Source: a virus
Reading direction: 5' to 3' (one strand)
Virus record (IMG/VR): IMGVR_UViG_3300032334_000818
Span: 1-38,178 of that record
Length of the DNA: 38,178 nt
Positions 1 through 6,210 of the stretch are shown here, one piece after another. A program made the position numbers and the translations under genes. Each line of letters starts with the position of its first letter. Position 1 is the first letter of the stretch. The notes below the pieces were generated by a model, which did no database searches, was not told the origin of the DNA, and saw only the letters and a program-made list of their open reading frames with translations.

Positions 1-1
1 A

Positions 2-46
2 ACAGGGCAGATCACGGTCTACGCCCTTTGCCAAGACAACCCATAA
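2..46 (+). CDS. C-terminal end of an upstream gene (partial)
   Basis: The frame beginning at base 2 is open from the window edge and ends with TAA at 44-46, giving a 14-residue tail (TGQITVYALCQDNP). The stop touches the ribosome-binding site of the next gene, the tight packing seen throughout this block. No function can be assigned from so short a piece, and the frame could be open by chance. Confidence 0.4.
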   Translation, partial: TGQITVYALCQDNP

Positions 47-60
47 GAAAGGAGTTCACC

Positions 61-288
61 ATGAAAGCAAAGCGTGCGGTCGGCGCAGCAAAGCCAGACG
101 AAGTGCTACAGGCAATCCGAAATTACATTGGTGACTTTGGCTTCGCCCCAACGGTTCGAGAGCTGGCAAGCCTGCTTAATTGTGGGCATAGCACGATTCA
201 GCGGGCGGTAGCCCAACTGGAGAAGGATCGTCAGATCACCTTCCAGAAAAAGATTGCGCGGGGCATTGTCCCTGCGAAAACGGCATAG
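61..288 (+). CDS. Winged-helix DNA-binding protein (LexA N-terminal type)
   Basis: A 75-residue protein whose core (about residues 12-68) matches the LexA-type winged helix: a helix ending in IRNYIGDFGFAPTVREL, then a recognition segment NCGHSTIQRAVAQLEKDRQI and a short wing. There is no peptidase domain, so it is not a full LexA repressor. It is probably a small phage transcription regulator. I chose ATG 61 over the TTG at 28 because AGAAAGGAG lies at 46-54, six bases upstream. It heads the small-gene run and nearly abuts the next gene. The DNA-binding fold is well supported; the target is unknown. Confidence 0.75.
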   Translation: MKAKRAVGAAKPDEVLQAIRNYIGDFGFAPTVRELASLLNCGHSTIQRAVAQLEKDRQITFQKKIARGIVPAKTA

Positions 289-297
289 GAGGGAATG

Positions 298-822
298 ATG
301 GTTAAGAAGAAGCCTTCGGGCAAGCCCCTAGACGAACTACTAGACGACGCTCTTCGCGCCAAGAAGGAAGTGACCCCAGACACGGGTGATCTCCTCTTTG
401 ACGAAGACTATGGCTACGACTACCGATCAAGGTTCCGCCAGCCGGTCAAGGACACCGAAGAGTTTGCTAACCGAGCAGTATCGTTGGCTGAAGAACGTGC
501 GCACCTGATCAAGCGGCAGGATGAACTCATTGATGACGTGCGTCGGATTGTGGAGTACCTCAATCAGCGCTATGGCTTTGGGATCTATGACAACGGTCAG
601 GCGACCTTCTTGCGCGCCGCTAAGGCGCTGTTGAACGAAGGGTTTGGCGAGCGCTATCAGGCGTCTGGTCTGCGCTCTAGTTATGTCTTCTGTGCCGTCT
701 GCGCCTGCGAGCTGTGCGTTAGGCGCACTGATGCAGAGGCAAAGGCAACGCGTCCGGGGGTCTACGCAATCCCTGACTGCTGTGGGCATAAGGAGATCTC
801 TGGGGCTATCCTTCCGTTCTGA
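298..822 (+). CDS. Hypothetical protein with C-terminal Cys cluster
   Basis: A 174-residue soluble protein with no family I recognise. The N-terminal half is charged. The C-terminal part has closely spaced cysteines (CAVCACELC, then a CCGH 30 residues on), which could form a zinc site in the small-ribbon style frequent in this window. ATG occurs at 295 and 298. AGGAGGG at 287-293 gives better spacing to 298. The stop overlaps the next start (TGATG at 820-824), indicating translational coupling. Function unknown. Confidence 0.65.
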   Translation: MVKKKPSGKPLDELLDDALRAKKEVTPDTGDLLFDEDYGYDYRSRFRQPVKDTEEFANRAVSLAEERAHLIKRQDELIDDVRRIVEYLNQRYGFGIYDNGQATFLRAAKALLNEGFGERYQASGLRSSYVFCAVCACELCVRRTDAEAKATRPGVYAIPDCCGHKEISGAILPF

Positions 823-1172
823 TGGCAAGGAAAAAAGAGACCGTCCGTCTCTTGATGAACCGAGACAAGATGCTGAGGGAACAGGCAGAGGAGTTTCTCT
901 CTTACAACGAGTATCGCCGCCAAGGCGGCGCTAAGAAAGGAGCCAACGTGACAGAAACAAAACAAAGCCTTACGAAAGATCAACAGCAAGCGCTGCTTTC
1001 CTTCTTTCAGGAGTTTCAGCATGGATATCTTGTAGATCTTGCAGAGTTCCATGAACGGCTAATTGCAATCCCTGAGGTCTCCGTAGACCTTATCCGTGAG
1101 TACACGAGAATTTATAAGCTTATTAAGATGGGCTGGGAGCAGACGGCTAATAATTTACAGGGGGATGAGTAA
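822..1172 (+). CDS. Hypothetical small helical protein, possible dual start
   Basis: A 116-residue charged, helix-rich protein with no recognised family. Its ATG overlaps the preceding stop. An internal in-frame GTG at 948 is preceded by a much stronger ribosome-binding site, AGAAAGGAG at 934-942, five bases away. The main product may therefore be the 74-residue C-terminal part, or both forms may be made. A perfect palindrome (CGCCGCC/GGCGGCG, about 915-930) lies just upstream of that internal site. The stop overlaps the next gene (TAATG). Function unknown. Confidence 0.6.
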   Translation: MARKKETVRLLMNRDKMLREQAEEFLSYNEYRRQGGAKKGANVTETKQSLTKDQQQALLSFFQEFQHGYLVDLAEFHERLIAIPEVSVDLIREYTRIYKLIKMGWEQTANNLQGDE

Positions 1173-1528
1173 TGAAAACTTTCGTAATCTGCGGGACACT
1201 TATTTTTTGCTCACTCATAGGTTCTATTAGTAACGCCACCGTAACTGGAAAGCACTATGCTTTCTACGACGCCAATGGGGTGGTACGGCAAACGATTCAG
1301 GGAGATTTAGACGATTCCCAACTAAGCGTTTTCATGCAAGACTACGCAATTCTTTTTAAGGCTGTTGGATACGTTGAGTTTCAACCCGAGGATGGCATCC
1401 GCATTGGCACCGATCTTGACGGTAGTCCCGATGCCGCAACCCCATCTGCTGCTCCCACCGATGATTTACCAAGTAATTCCCCAGATCAATCAACCCCGTT
1501 GCCAAGTGTCCCTATCTGCGCCCCATAA
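1172..1528 (+). CDS. Secreted paralogue of the small fibre-block protein
   Basis: A 118-residue protein. Residues 1-22 form a Sec-type signal peptide (hydrophobic core FVICGTLIFCSLIGS). Residues 27-85 are a domain clearly homologous to the 67-residue protein at 17818: 25 of 46 aligned positions are identical, including GDLxxxQLxVFxxDYAILF. The C-terminal 35 residues are Ser/Pro-rich. The copy at 17818 follows the glycine-rich fibres and has no signal peptide, so this copy looks like a duplicated fibre-associated domain redirected for export. The start overlaps the preceding stop, with GGGGGATGAG as the ribosome site. Molecular function unknown. Confidence 0.75.
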   Translation: MKTFVICGTLIFCSLIGSISNATVTGKHYAFYDANGVVRQTIQGDLDDSQLSVFMQDYAILFKAVGYVEFQPEDGIRIGTDLDGSPDAATPSAAPTDDLPSNSPDQSTPLPSVPICAP

Positions 1529-1540
1529 GGGTTAGCAAAA

Positions 1541-1906
1541 GTGTGGGGCGTGCTGGAAACTAGTTCTGAGGCGTTTCGTGGGCATCACCGATTCGCCTTT
1601 GCCGTAGGTGAGTGGTTAAAGATTCGGCAAGAGGGTTCAGTCTGCCTTGTATCAGATGTTGACAACCTCCCATTTGCCCGGCTGTCATGTAATATTGACG
1701 GCACCGAACCCCCTAAGGGATGGTTCTGGCTCCGATGGTGGGGCGAGAACGAAAGCTTTTGGGAAGAGGTTGCCGATCTCTTTGAGGTTGGCGGGGAAGA
1801 AGTGGTTGTGTCTGAATTCGTGACAACACGAGCAGTCAGGCTCCGACCGTCAGGGAGAACAAGCGATGAGCAGCATCAAGCAAAAGGCGTCAACCGAGAA
1901 GGCTGA
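1541..1906 (+). CDS. Hypothetical protein
   Basis: A 121-residue protein beginning with GTG. It is rich in Trp and acidic residues (for example GWFWLRWWGENESFWEEVADLF) and is probably a small globular domain. I do not recognise the family. AAGG at 1527-1530 is a weak, distant ribosome site, so the start is uncertain. The C-terminus overlaps the next gene by 41 bases. Confidence 0.5.
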   Translation: MWGVLETSSEAFRGHHRFAFAVGEWLKIRQEGSVCLVSDVDNLPFARLSCNIDGTEPPKGWFWLRWWGENESFWEEVADLFEVGGEEVVVSEFVTTRAVRLRPSGRTSDEQHQAKGVNREG

Positions 1907-2051
1907 TGTCACGCAAGTTAATCGGTACTACTACGCTGAAAAGCCATCAACAAAGACTGACTGGGCAAATAGCGAGCCGTTCATGCGGATTGTTGGAGCC
2001 CTACTCTTTGTTGGGTTTCTCTTTATTGTCGGAAAGATCTTTGGGTACTAA
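1866..2051 (+). CDS. Small single-pass membrane protein
   Basis: A 61-residue protein with a hydrophilic N-terminal 40 residues and one strong transmembrane segment at the C-terminus (MRIVGALLFVGFLFIVGKIF). GGGAG at 1853-1857 precedes ATG 1866. It overlaps the previous gene by 41 bases and ends one base before the next start. It could be a holin-like, superinfection or membrane-modifying protein, but nothing in the sequence separates these. Confidence 0.6.
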   Translation: MSSIKQKASTEKADVTQVNRYYYAEKPSTKTDWANSEPFMRIVGALLFVGFLFIVGKIFGY

Positions 2052-2285
2052 ATGGAAAAAGGCTCCGCAGAAGATGAAGGACGAGCGTTTGGCGAGGTAG
2101 CCGCCAAGACCTTGACGCAAGATGAAGCGCGCGAGGTTATTCAGGGTTTGTCAAAAACCCTGTACGCAGTCAGGGAGTACGGCACCGTTGCGTCCGGAGC
2201 TAGGGATACTGAGCAGTTTTTACTTTCTGCAATCCGAGGCCTAGCGAGCAAAGCCACGCCTGGGCTTGGTGAGGAAAACAAGTGA
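2052..2285 (+). CDS. Hypothetical small helical protein
   Basis: A 77-residue, predicted all-helical, acidic/alanine-rich protein with no recognised motif. ATG 2052 immediately follows the previous stop. Its own stop overlaps the next gene (GTGA at 2282-2285), so it sits in a coupled operon. Confidence 0.6.
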   Translation: MEKGSAEDEGRAFGEVAAKTLTQDEAREVIQGLSKTLYAVREYGTVASGARDTEQFLLSAIRGLASKATPGLGEENK

Positions 2286-2812
2286 TCTGGGATGAGCTGC
2301 CTGGCGACCTGACTGAGGCGCATCACTTTGCGCTTGAGGAGTTAATTAATGAAATTTCTGCCGAGTGCGAAGGCACAGATTCTCCAGTCATTGCAGAGAT
2401 TGGTCGCCACAACCCACAAGTGACCGTCGCCGTAGCTCAAATCTGCTCAGAGATTGAGAAGTCCGCCCGTCCAGAATTCCTCTCGTTTAACGAGACGTTT
2501 GATCACGGCATGGCAGAGACAATCCGAGATCAGGGCTTTGAGGAGTACATCCGTTTCTTTAACCACAATGTGGAAGAAGCCGCAGATGACGTTGAGGACG
2601 GGTCATTCAACTTAATTATTATTAACGCCAAGACTGCTGCGCAGGTTGAGCGCCTGCTCTGGGACTGGACGCAGAAACTAGTCGTGGGCGGCAGGGTCAT
2701 TGGGATCTATGACGACTACTCTATCTTGGCAGTAAAGAAAGTCACGAAGGGCGACTACACGCGCATTGGCGATGATGGCTGCCTTTGGCTGATTAGCGCC
2801 TTTACTCGATAG
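2282..2812 (+). CDS. Class I methyltransferase-like protein (degenerate Methyltransf_24 type)
   Basis: A 176-residue protein. The second half has the layout of the O-methyltransferase/Methyltransf_24 fold: a beta strand with acidic end (SFNLIIINAKTAAQVERLL), then a W-x-L-x-GG strand (KLVVGGRVIGIYDD) matching the usual LxPGGxxxxHD. The SAM-binding motif I appears as VIAEIGRHNPQVTVAVAQ, which lacks the normal glycine-rich loop. The usual D of the post-strand motif is N here. It may be a substrate-specific methyltransferase or a catalytically dead derivative. The GTG start overlaps the previous stop. The last 11 bases overlap the minus-strand gene ending at 2802. Confidence 0.55.
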   Translation: MIWDELPGDLTEAHHFALEELINEISAECEGTDSPVIAEIGRHNPQVTVAVAQICSEIEKSARPEFLSFNETFDHGMAETIRDQGFEEYIRFFNHNVEEAADDVEDGSFNLIIINAKTAAQVERLLWDWTQKLVVGGRVIGIYDDYSILAVKKVTKGDYTRIGDDGCLWLISAFTR

Positions 2813-3104
2813 GCTGGTTAGCCTTCGGTCGTTCCTGCCAAGTTTTGAGGGCGCGCTCGTAGGTAAGGTCTTTTAGGGACTCATCTGTCCACAAAGTCTT
2901 TGTACTATCAATATCGTGGTATTGGTGCCGGCAGTACCAGCCACCACCTTTGAGGTCAACCATGGCTCCATGCCCGGGCTCAATCGGACACTCCGGACCC
3001 CACATCCAGCCAGTGCGCACCCACTTGGGATGGCAGGACTCCCGAACTGGCTCTTCAATCGCCCAGTCCGGCAGTTGCTCTGATGGTCTGCTCTTGACAG
3101 TCAT
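2802..3104 (-). CDS. Small Cys/His-rich protein, leaderless gene on opposite strand
   Basis: A 100-residue protein rich in Trp, His and Cys (CHPKWVRTGWMWGPEC, then HGAMVDLKGGGWYCRHQYHD), suggesting a small zinc-binding domain. No family is recognised. It is the only minus-strand gene in the left block and fills what would otherwise be a 300-base gap. It has no ribosome site. A near-perfect promoter, TTGACA at 3139-3134, 17 bp, TAGCCT at 3116-3111, ends six bases before the ATG, so the mRNA should begin at or near the A of the start codon. It converges on the methyltransferase-like gene with an 11-base overlap. Confidence 0.7.
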   Translation of the reverse strand: MTVKSRPSEQLPDWAIEEPVRESCHPKWVRTGWMWGPECPIEPGHGAMVDLKGGGWYCRHQYHDIDSTKTLWTDESLKDLTYERALKTWQERPKANQPIE

Positions 3105-3110
3105 AGGTGG

Positions 3111-3139
3111 AGGCTAAGTGGATCAAGAAACTGTGTCAA
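3111..3139 (-). promoter_or_regulatory. Sigma70-type promoter for a leaderless mRNA (2802-3104)
   Basis: On the minus strand TTGACA (3139-3134) and TAGCCT (3116-3111) are separated by exactly 17 bp, and the ATG at 3104 follows the -10 after six bases. The -35 lies inside the plus-strand gene starting at 3118. Confidence 0.75.
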
Positions 3140-3273
3140 GCCCAAAAGAATCTCCAGCCGACCCCGAAGAACTAATTTTGACCTGTCTTAACTGCGGTGC
3201 TAAGATGGATGAGTTAAAGTGCAAACTAGTGTGCGAATGCGGATACTTTGCTTCGTGCTCGGATTATTATTGA
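3118..3273 (+). CDS. Small zinc-ribbon protein (51 aa)
   Basis: A 51-residue reading frame starting with GTG 3118, with ribosome site GGTGGAGG at 3106-3113 four bases upstream. An acidic N-terminal 20 residues is followed by a zinc ribbon with CLNCG, then KLVCECGYFASCSDYY, giving two Cys pairs plus an extra Cys. Stand-alone ribbons of this type usually bind zinc and act in nucleic-acid or protein contacts. It ends seven bases before the next start. It is only 13 bases from the divergent gene at 3104, so its DNA also contains that gene's promoter. Confidence 0.75.
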   Translation: MDQETVSSPKESPADPEELILTCLNCGAKMDELKCKLVCECGYFASCSDYY

Positions 3274-3280
3274 GGTGAAC

Positions 3281-3634
3281 ATGTCAACAGACAATCTAAC
3301 CCCGATTGAAGAACTAAGCATTGACGCCGAACTAAAAGAGCTTGACAACGTTTTATTGGCAACACAGCGCATTTGGTTGATTGAGCGATCTGAGTCAGGC
3401 GTTTGGGGCGTTGGGGTAGTCCGAGATCTCCCAGAGCACCAGTGGCCCAACCCAGAGGAGATTGACAGACCCATCTACTCCTCAGACAAGTTTGAGACCA
3501 TTGCTTACCGCAGGCACGAGAACCTTGCAAAGGCAATCCATGATACTCGAGTTGACCTTGAGTTCCGAAACGAAAAGGAACTTTCAAGCCCCGATGAACT
3601 TGATAGCGTCACAGAAGCAAAAGGGGCCGAGTAA
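3281..3634 (+). CDS. Hypothetical acidic protein
   Basis: A 117-residue acidic protein with no recognised family. Its middle (TQRIWLIERSESGVWGVGVV) looks like a small beta sheet. I chose ATG 3281 over the upstream ATG at 3248 because GAGGTG at 3272-3277 is placed for it and the upstream segment overlaps the zinc-ribbon gene. The stop overlaps the next ATG (TAATG). Confidence 0.65.
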   Translation: MSTDNLTPIEELSIDAELKELDNVLLATQRIWLIERSESGVWGVGVVRDLPEHQWPNPEEIDRPIYSSDKFETIAYRRHENLAKAIHDTRVDLEFRNEKELSSPDELDSVTEAKGAE

Positions 3635-4356
3635 TGTCGTATGCCCTTGCCAATGTTCCACCAATCGGTTGCTACGTCCGCCGGGAGTACCTGCGTGATC
3701 TGCAGGACGGATTTGGAGAGTTCACCCCAGCATATTGGGTAACCGTTAAAGCCATCCGCCACCGCGCCCTATACATTGAGGCATTTCTTCCTGAGTACGG
3801 TGCGCTCTACGACAAGCTCCCGCTTAGCGCGTTTGTGCAAAAACCAAATACCCCAAAGGTTGACCTCAGTCTAGGGGAGCTGCAACTGTGGGACGCAAAC
3901 TCAACCCAACTTGCCGTGATTGAGAAAGCAGTCCTAAAAAACATGCGCTGCAAGTTCCGGACCTCTAGTGGTAAATGGAGCGAGGGACACTACATGTTTA
4001 CCGTAGACATGGTTCATAGCGATCCAAATGAAATCAACGCTAACTGGGCAAGTCTCCCTGCTGAGCACAAGTCATATAACTTTATCCGGCTGGATAATGG
4101 GCAGTACGCAGCCCAGCCAAACAACCGCATCCTTTGGTTAGATGAGGCACTTGTCTACAGGGAAACAAAGATGCCGGACTTCAGGGTCAGCACAAAAGAA
4201 TTTGCGGCGGAAGGGGCTCGCTGGCAACTTGGCGCAGAAGACTCTTGGAACTACGAAACGCAAGATGCAAAAGCAGAGAAGAAATTTGTCCAGCCGCTTA
4301 ATCCAGATCCAATCACCGCCCTTGCAAAAACGCTAAAGGCATCAGTCTCAGAATAG
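3634..4356 (+). CDS. Hypothetical protein, 240 aa
   Basis: A 240-residue soluble, aromatic-rich protein with no transmembrane segment or signal peptide. I cannot place it in a family. The start is coupled to the preceding stop. It is the last gene before a 79-base gap that holds a hairpin and a -10-like box, so it may end a transcription unit. Confidence 0.65.
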   Translation: MSYALANVPPIGCYVRREYLRDLQDGFGEFTPAYWVTVKAIRHRALYIEAFLPEYGALYDKLPLSAFVQKPNTPKVDLSLGELQLWDANSTQLAVIEKAVLKNMRCKFRTSSGKWSEGHYMFTVDMVHSDPNEINANWASLPAEHKSYNFIRLDNGQYAAQPNNRILWLDEALVYRETKMPDFRVSTKEFAAEGARWQLGAEDSWNYETQDAKAEKKFVQPLNPDPITALAKTLKASVSE

Positions 4357-4365
4357 GGGCAGTGC

Positions 4366-4396
4366 CGCCGAGGAGAAAGGAGTTCAAGCCTCGGCG
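4366..4396 (+). other. RNA hairpin presenting a Shine-Dalgarno sequence in its loop
   Basis: CGCCGAGG (4366-4373) pairs perfectly with CCTCGGCG (4389-4396). The 15-base loop contains AGAAAGGAG. No start codon follows within normal range. The loop 13-mer AGAAAGGAGTTCA also occurs at 46-58 ahead of the first gene. No U tract follows, so it is not a standard terminator. It may be a regulatory or processing element, or a relic of a lost gene start. Confidence 0.5.
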
Positions 4397-4423
4397 ACCA
4401 AAAGATCCTACACTATCTTGATG

Positions 4424-4429
4424 TATACT
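4424..4429 (+). promoter_or_regulatory. -10 box (TATACT) six bases before ATG 4436
   Basis: TATACT is followed by six bases and ATG 4436, the same spacing found at seven other starts in the window. No good -35 is visible at 16-18 bp. Confidence 0.5.
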
Positions 4430-4435
4430 GCTGAA

Positions 4436-4651
4436 ATGTCGGGAGAGAAGGGCAATGCCCCTACGGATCGGGTTTGGGCTATCTGGGTTTTGTATGCCCA
4501 AGATTTCCCTATGTCTATTTGCCTTGATCAAAGGGCGGCAGATGACGACCTTCCATACCTAGTAACTGTTGGTGACGCAGAAGAGCCGCTCTGTCGGCTG
4601 AGTGACGAGGAGACCTCATGGCTTCTCGCTAGAAAGGTAGGAATCCGATGA
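4436..4651 (+). CDS. Hypothetical small protein, probably leaderless
   Basis: A 71-residue protein with no recognised family (core RVWAIWVLYAQDFPMSICLDQ, then DDDLPYLVTVG). ATG 4421 and TTG 4418 are also in frame. I chose 4436 because a TATACT -10 box ends six bases upstream and no start here has a ribosome site. The stop overlaps the glycosyltransferase start (ATGA at 4648-4651), so it probably leads the sugar-gene transcript. Confidence 0.55.
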   Translation: MSGEKGNAPTDRVWAIWVLYAQDFPMSICLDQRAADDDLPYLVTVGDAEEPLCRLSDEETSWLLARKVGIR

Positions 4652-5301
4652 GCCGTTTGTTAATGATTGTTCCAAGCCGCAAGCGAGCAAATTCTTGCTT
4701 AGAAGTCCTAGCAGAGTTTAATAAAAACTCTGTTGACGCGGACATTCTGTTTGGTCTTGATGACGACGATAAGAGCGAATACGCTCCAGAAGTGCTTGAG
4801 CACGCAGAAATTAACCCACGGCTACGGATGGGCGGCACGCTTAACCTCTTAGCAACAAAGTACGCCAATAAGTACGAGTACTTAGGCTTTATGGGTGACG
4901 ATCATCGCCCGCGCACGCAGGGATGGGACGTGAAGCTTTGCCAAGCAATTGGCAACAAGCCAGGCGTTGCATACGGCAACGATTTGCTCCAAGGGGCAAA
5001 CCTGCCAACGGCAGTTGTCCTATCCTCAGAGATTGTTCAGAGGATTGGCTACATGGTCCCACCAACACTGATCCATATGTACATGGACAATTTTTGGCGA
5101 GACTTTGGGGATAAACTGGGAAACCTTCAATATCTCCCAGATGTAATACTTGAACACTTGCACTACCTTGCCGGCAAAGCGGTTAACGACTTGCAGTATC
5201 AGGAGGTAAATGCCTCCCACGTCTATGAAAATGACCGAATTGCCTATGCGCTTTATCAATCCGGTCAATTTGATAAAGACATCCACAAAGTCCTCTCGTG
5301 A
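4648..5301 (+). CDS. Glycosyltransferase (GT-A/GT2-like)
   Basis: A 217-residue protein with the start of a GT-A fold: IVPSRKRANSCLEVL at residues 7-21, an acidic run LDDDD at 37-41 and a FMGDDH at 81-86 in the place of the metal-binding DXD. It lacks a membrane segment. Enzymes of this family move a sugar from a nucleotide donor to protein, lipid, glycan or modified base. It is coupled on both sides, and its stop overlaps the sugar epimerase, so the two probably act in one pathway. The acceptor cannot be read from sequence. Confidence 0.75.
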   Translation: MSRLLMIVPSRKRANSCLEVLAEFNKNSVDADILFGLDDDDKSEYAPEVLEHAEINPRLRMGGTLNLLATKYANKYEYLGFMGDDHRPRTQGWDVKLCQAIGNKPGVAYGNDLLQGANLPTAVVLSSEIVQRIGYMVPPTLIHMYMDNFWRDFGDKLGNLQYLPDVILEHLHYLAGKAVNDLQYQEVNASHVYENDRIAYALYQSGQFDKDIHKVLS

Positions 5302-6173
5302 ATATCCTTATTACTGGGCACAGGGGATTTGTTGGGAAGCACTTCCGAAAGTTTTATGAGAGTCAGGGGCATCAGGTTTTTGGCATTGATATCGTTGGGG
5401 AGCCGTCTAGGGATGCTCGAGACTTCTTTCGCAAGGATGATATTCAATGGGATCTAGTTATCCATCTTGCGGCAGTAGTTGGCGGTCGCGCAAAGATTGA
5501 GGGTGACCCTCTCTCTGTTGCCGTAGACCTCTCTATTGACGCAGAGATGTGGCAGTGGTCAATTAGAACTAAGCAGAAGCGTGTTGTCTATTTCTCCTCT
5601 TCTGCCGCCTACCCGATTGAACTTCAGGCAAGAGATGAGCACGTATCTCTATCCGAGCACATGATTAACCTTAACGACATCCGTAGTCCAGATTTTACTT
5701 ACGGCTGGTCAAAGCTGACAGGTGAATACCTTGCGCAATTTGCGGAGGCAGAAGGCGTGCGTACTCACATTTTCCGACCGTTCTCTGGTTACGGCGAGGA
5801 CCAGGCGCTTGATTACCCATTTCCGTCGTTCATTGACCGAGCAAAGCGCAAAGCAGATCCTTTTGAAGTTTGGGGCGATGGGCTCCAAACCCGCGACTTT
5901 GTGCATATTGACGATATTGTTCAGACTGTTAATGCTGCTGTTGAACAAGATTACCGAGAGCCGCTCAATATTGGAACGGGCCGACCAACCTCGTTCCTTG
6001 AACTTGCAGACCTTGTCACCAGCCAGGCTGGCTATTCGCCAGAGATCATTACGCACCCAGATAAGCCTGTTGGCGTGTTCTACCGAGTTGCCGACCCCGT
6101 GATGAATTTCCAAATCTGGAAGCCTCGTATTACTCTTGAAGAAGGTATCCGCCGAGCACTTTTGACAGATTGA
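5298..6173 (+). CDS. NAD-dependent sugar epimerase/dehydratase (extended SDR)
   Basis: A 291-residue extended short-chain dehydrogenase/reductase. The Rossmann motif GHRGFVG is at residues 7-13, HLAA at 56-59, a catalytic Ser in YFSSSAAY near 101 and the YxxxK pair at Y135/K139. RDFVHIDD and NIGTGRPTS are typical of nucleotide-sugar epimerases and reductases. The GTG start overlaps the glycosyltransferase stop (GTGA). It most likely makes or remodels the donor sugar for that enzyme. The exact sugar is not determined. Confidence 0.85.
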   Translation: MNILITGHRGFVGKHFRKFYESQGHQVFGIDIVGEPSRDARDFFRKDDIQWDLVIHLAAVVGGRAKIEGDPLSVAVDLSIDAEMWQWSIRTKQKRVVYFSSSAAYPIELQARDEHVSLSEHMINLNDIRSPDFTYGWSKLTGEYLAQFAEAEGVRTHIFRPFSGYGEDQALDYPFPSFIDRAKRKADPFEVWGDGLQTRDFVHIDDIVQTVNAAVEQDYREPLNIGTGRPTSFLELADLVTSQAGYSPEIITHPDKPVGVFYRVADPVMNFQIWKPRITLEEGIRRALLTD

Positions 6174-6190
6174 CCTCCTGCCACTACGAT
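6162..6190 (+). promoter_or_regulatory. Sigma70-type promoter for the Nmad1 gene
   Basis: TTGACA (6162-6167), a 17-bp spacer and TACGAT (6185-6190). The predicted start near 6197 coincides with the first base of the ribosome site AGAAAGGAGG (6197-6206), giving a leader of about 14 bases. The CCTCC at 6174-6178, which could pair with this site, would lie upstream of the transcript. Confidence 0.75.
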
Positions 6191-6210
6191 GTGGTCAGAA
6201 AGGAGGCATC

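Noticed and set aside
427-828. 133-aa minus-strand frame opposite the gene at 298
   Set aside because: The plus-strand gene has a good ribosome site and coupling. The antisense product looks random and lacks a promoter at the TANNNT-N6-ATG position.
4366-4400. tRNA-like element (helix followed by ACCA and a TTCAAG stretch)
   Set aside because: The acceptor-like strands are only 15 bases apart, so there is no room for D and anticodon arms. It is treated as a hairpin.
6174-6206. Hairpin pairing CCTCC with the ribosome site before 6211
   Set aside because: The predicted transcription start (6197) lies downstream of the CCTCC arm, so the pairing would not exist in that mRNA. Only read-through from the epimerase gene could form it.
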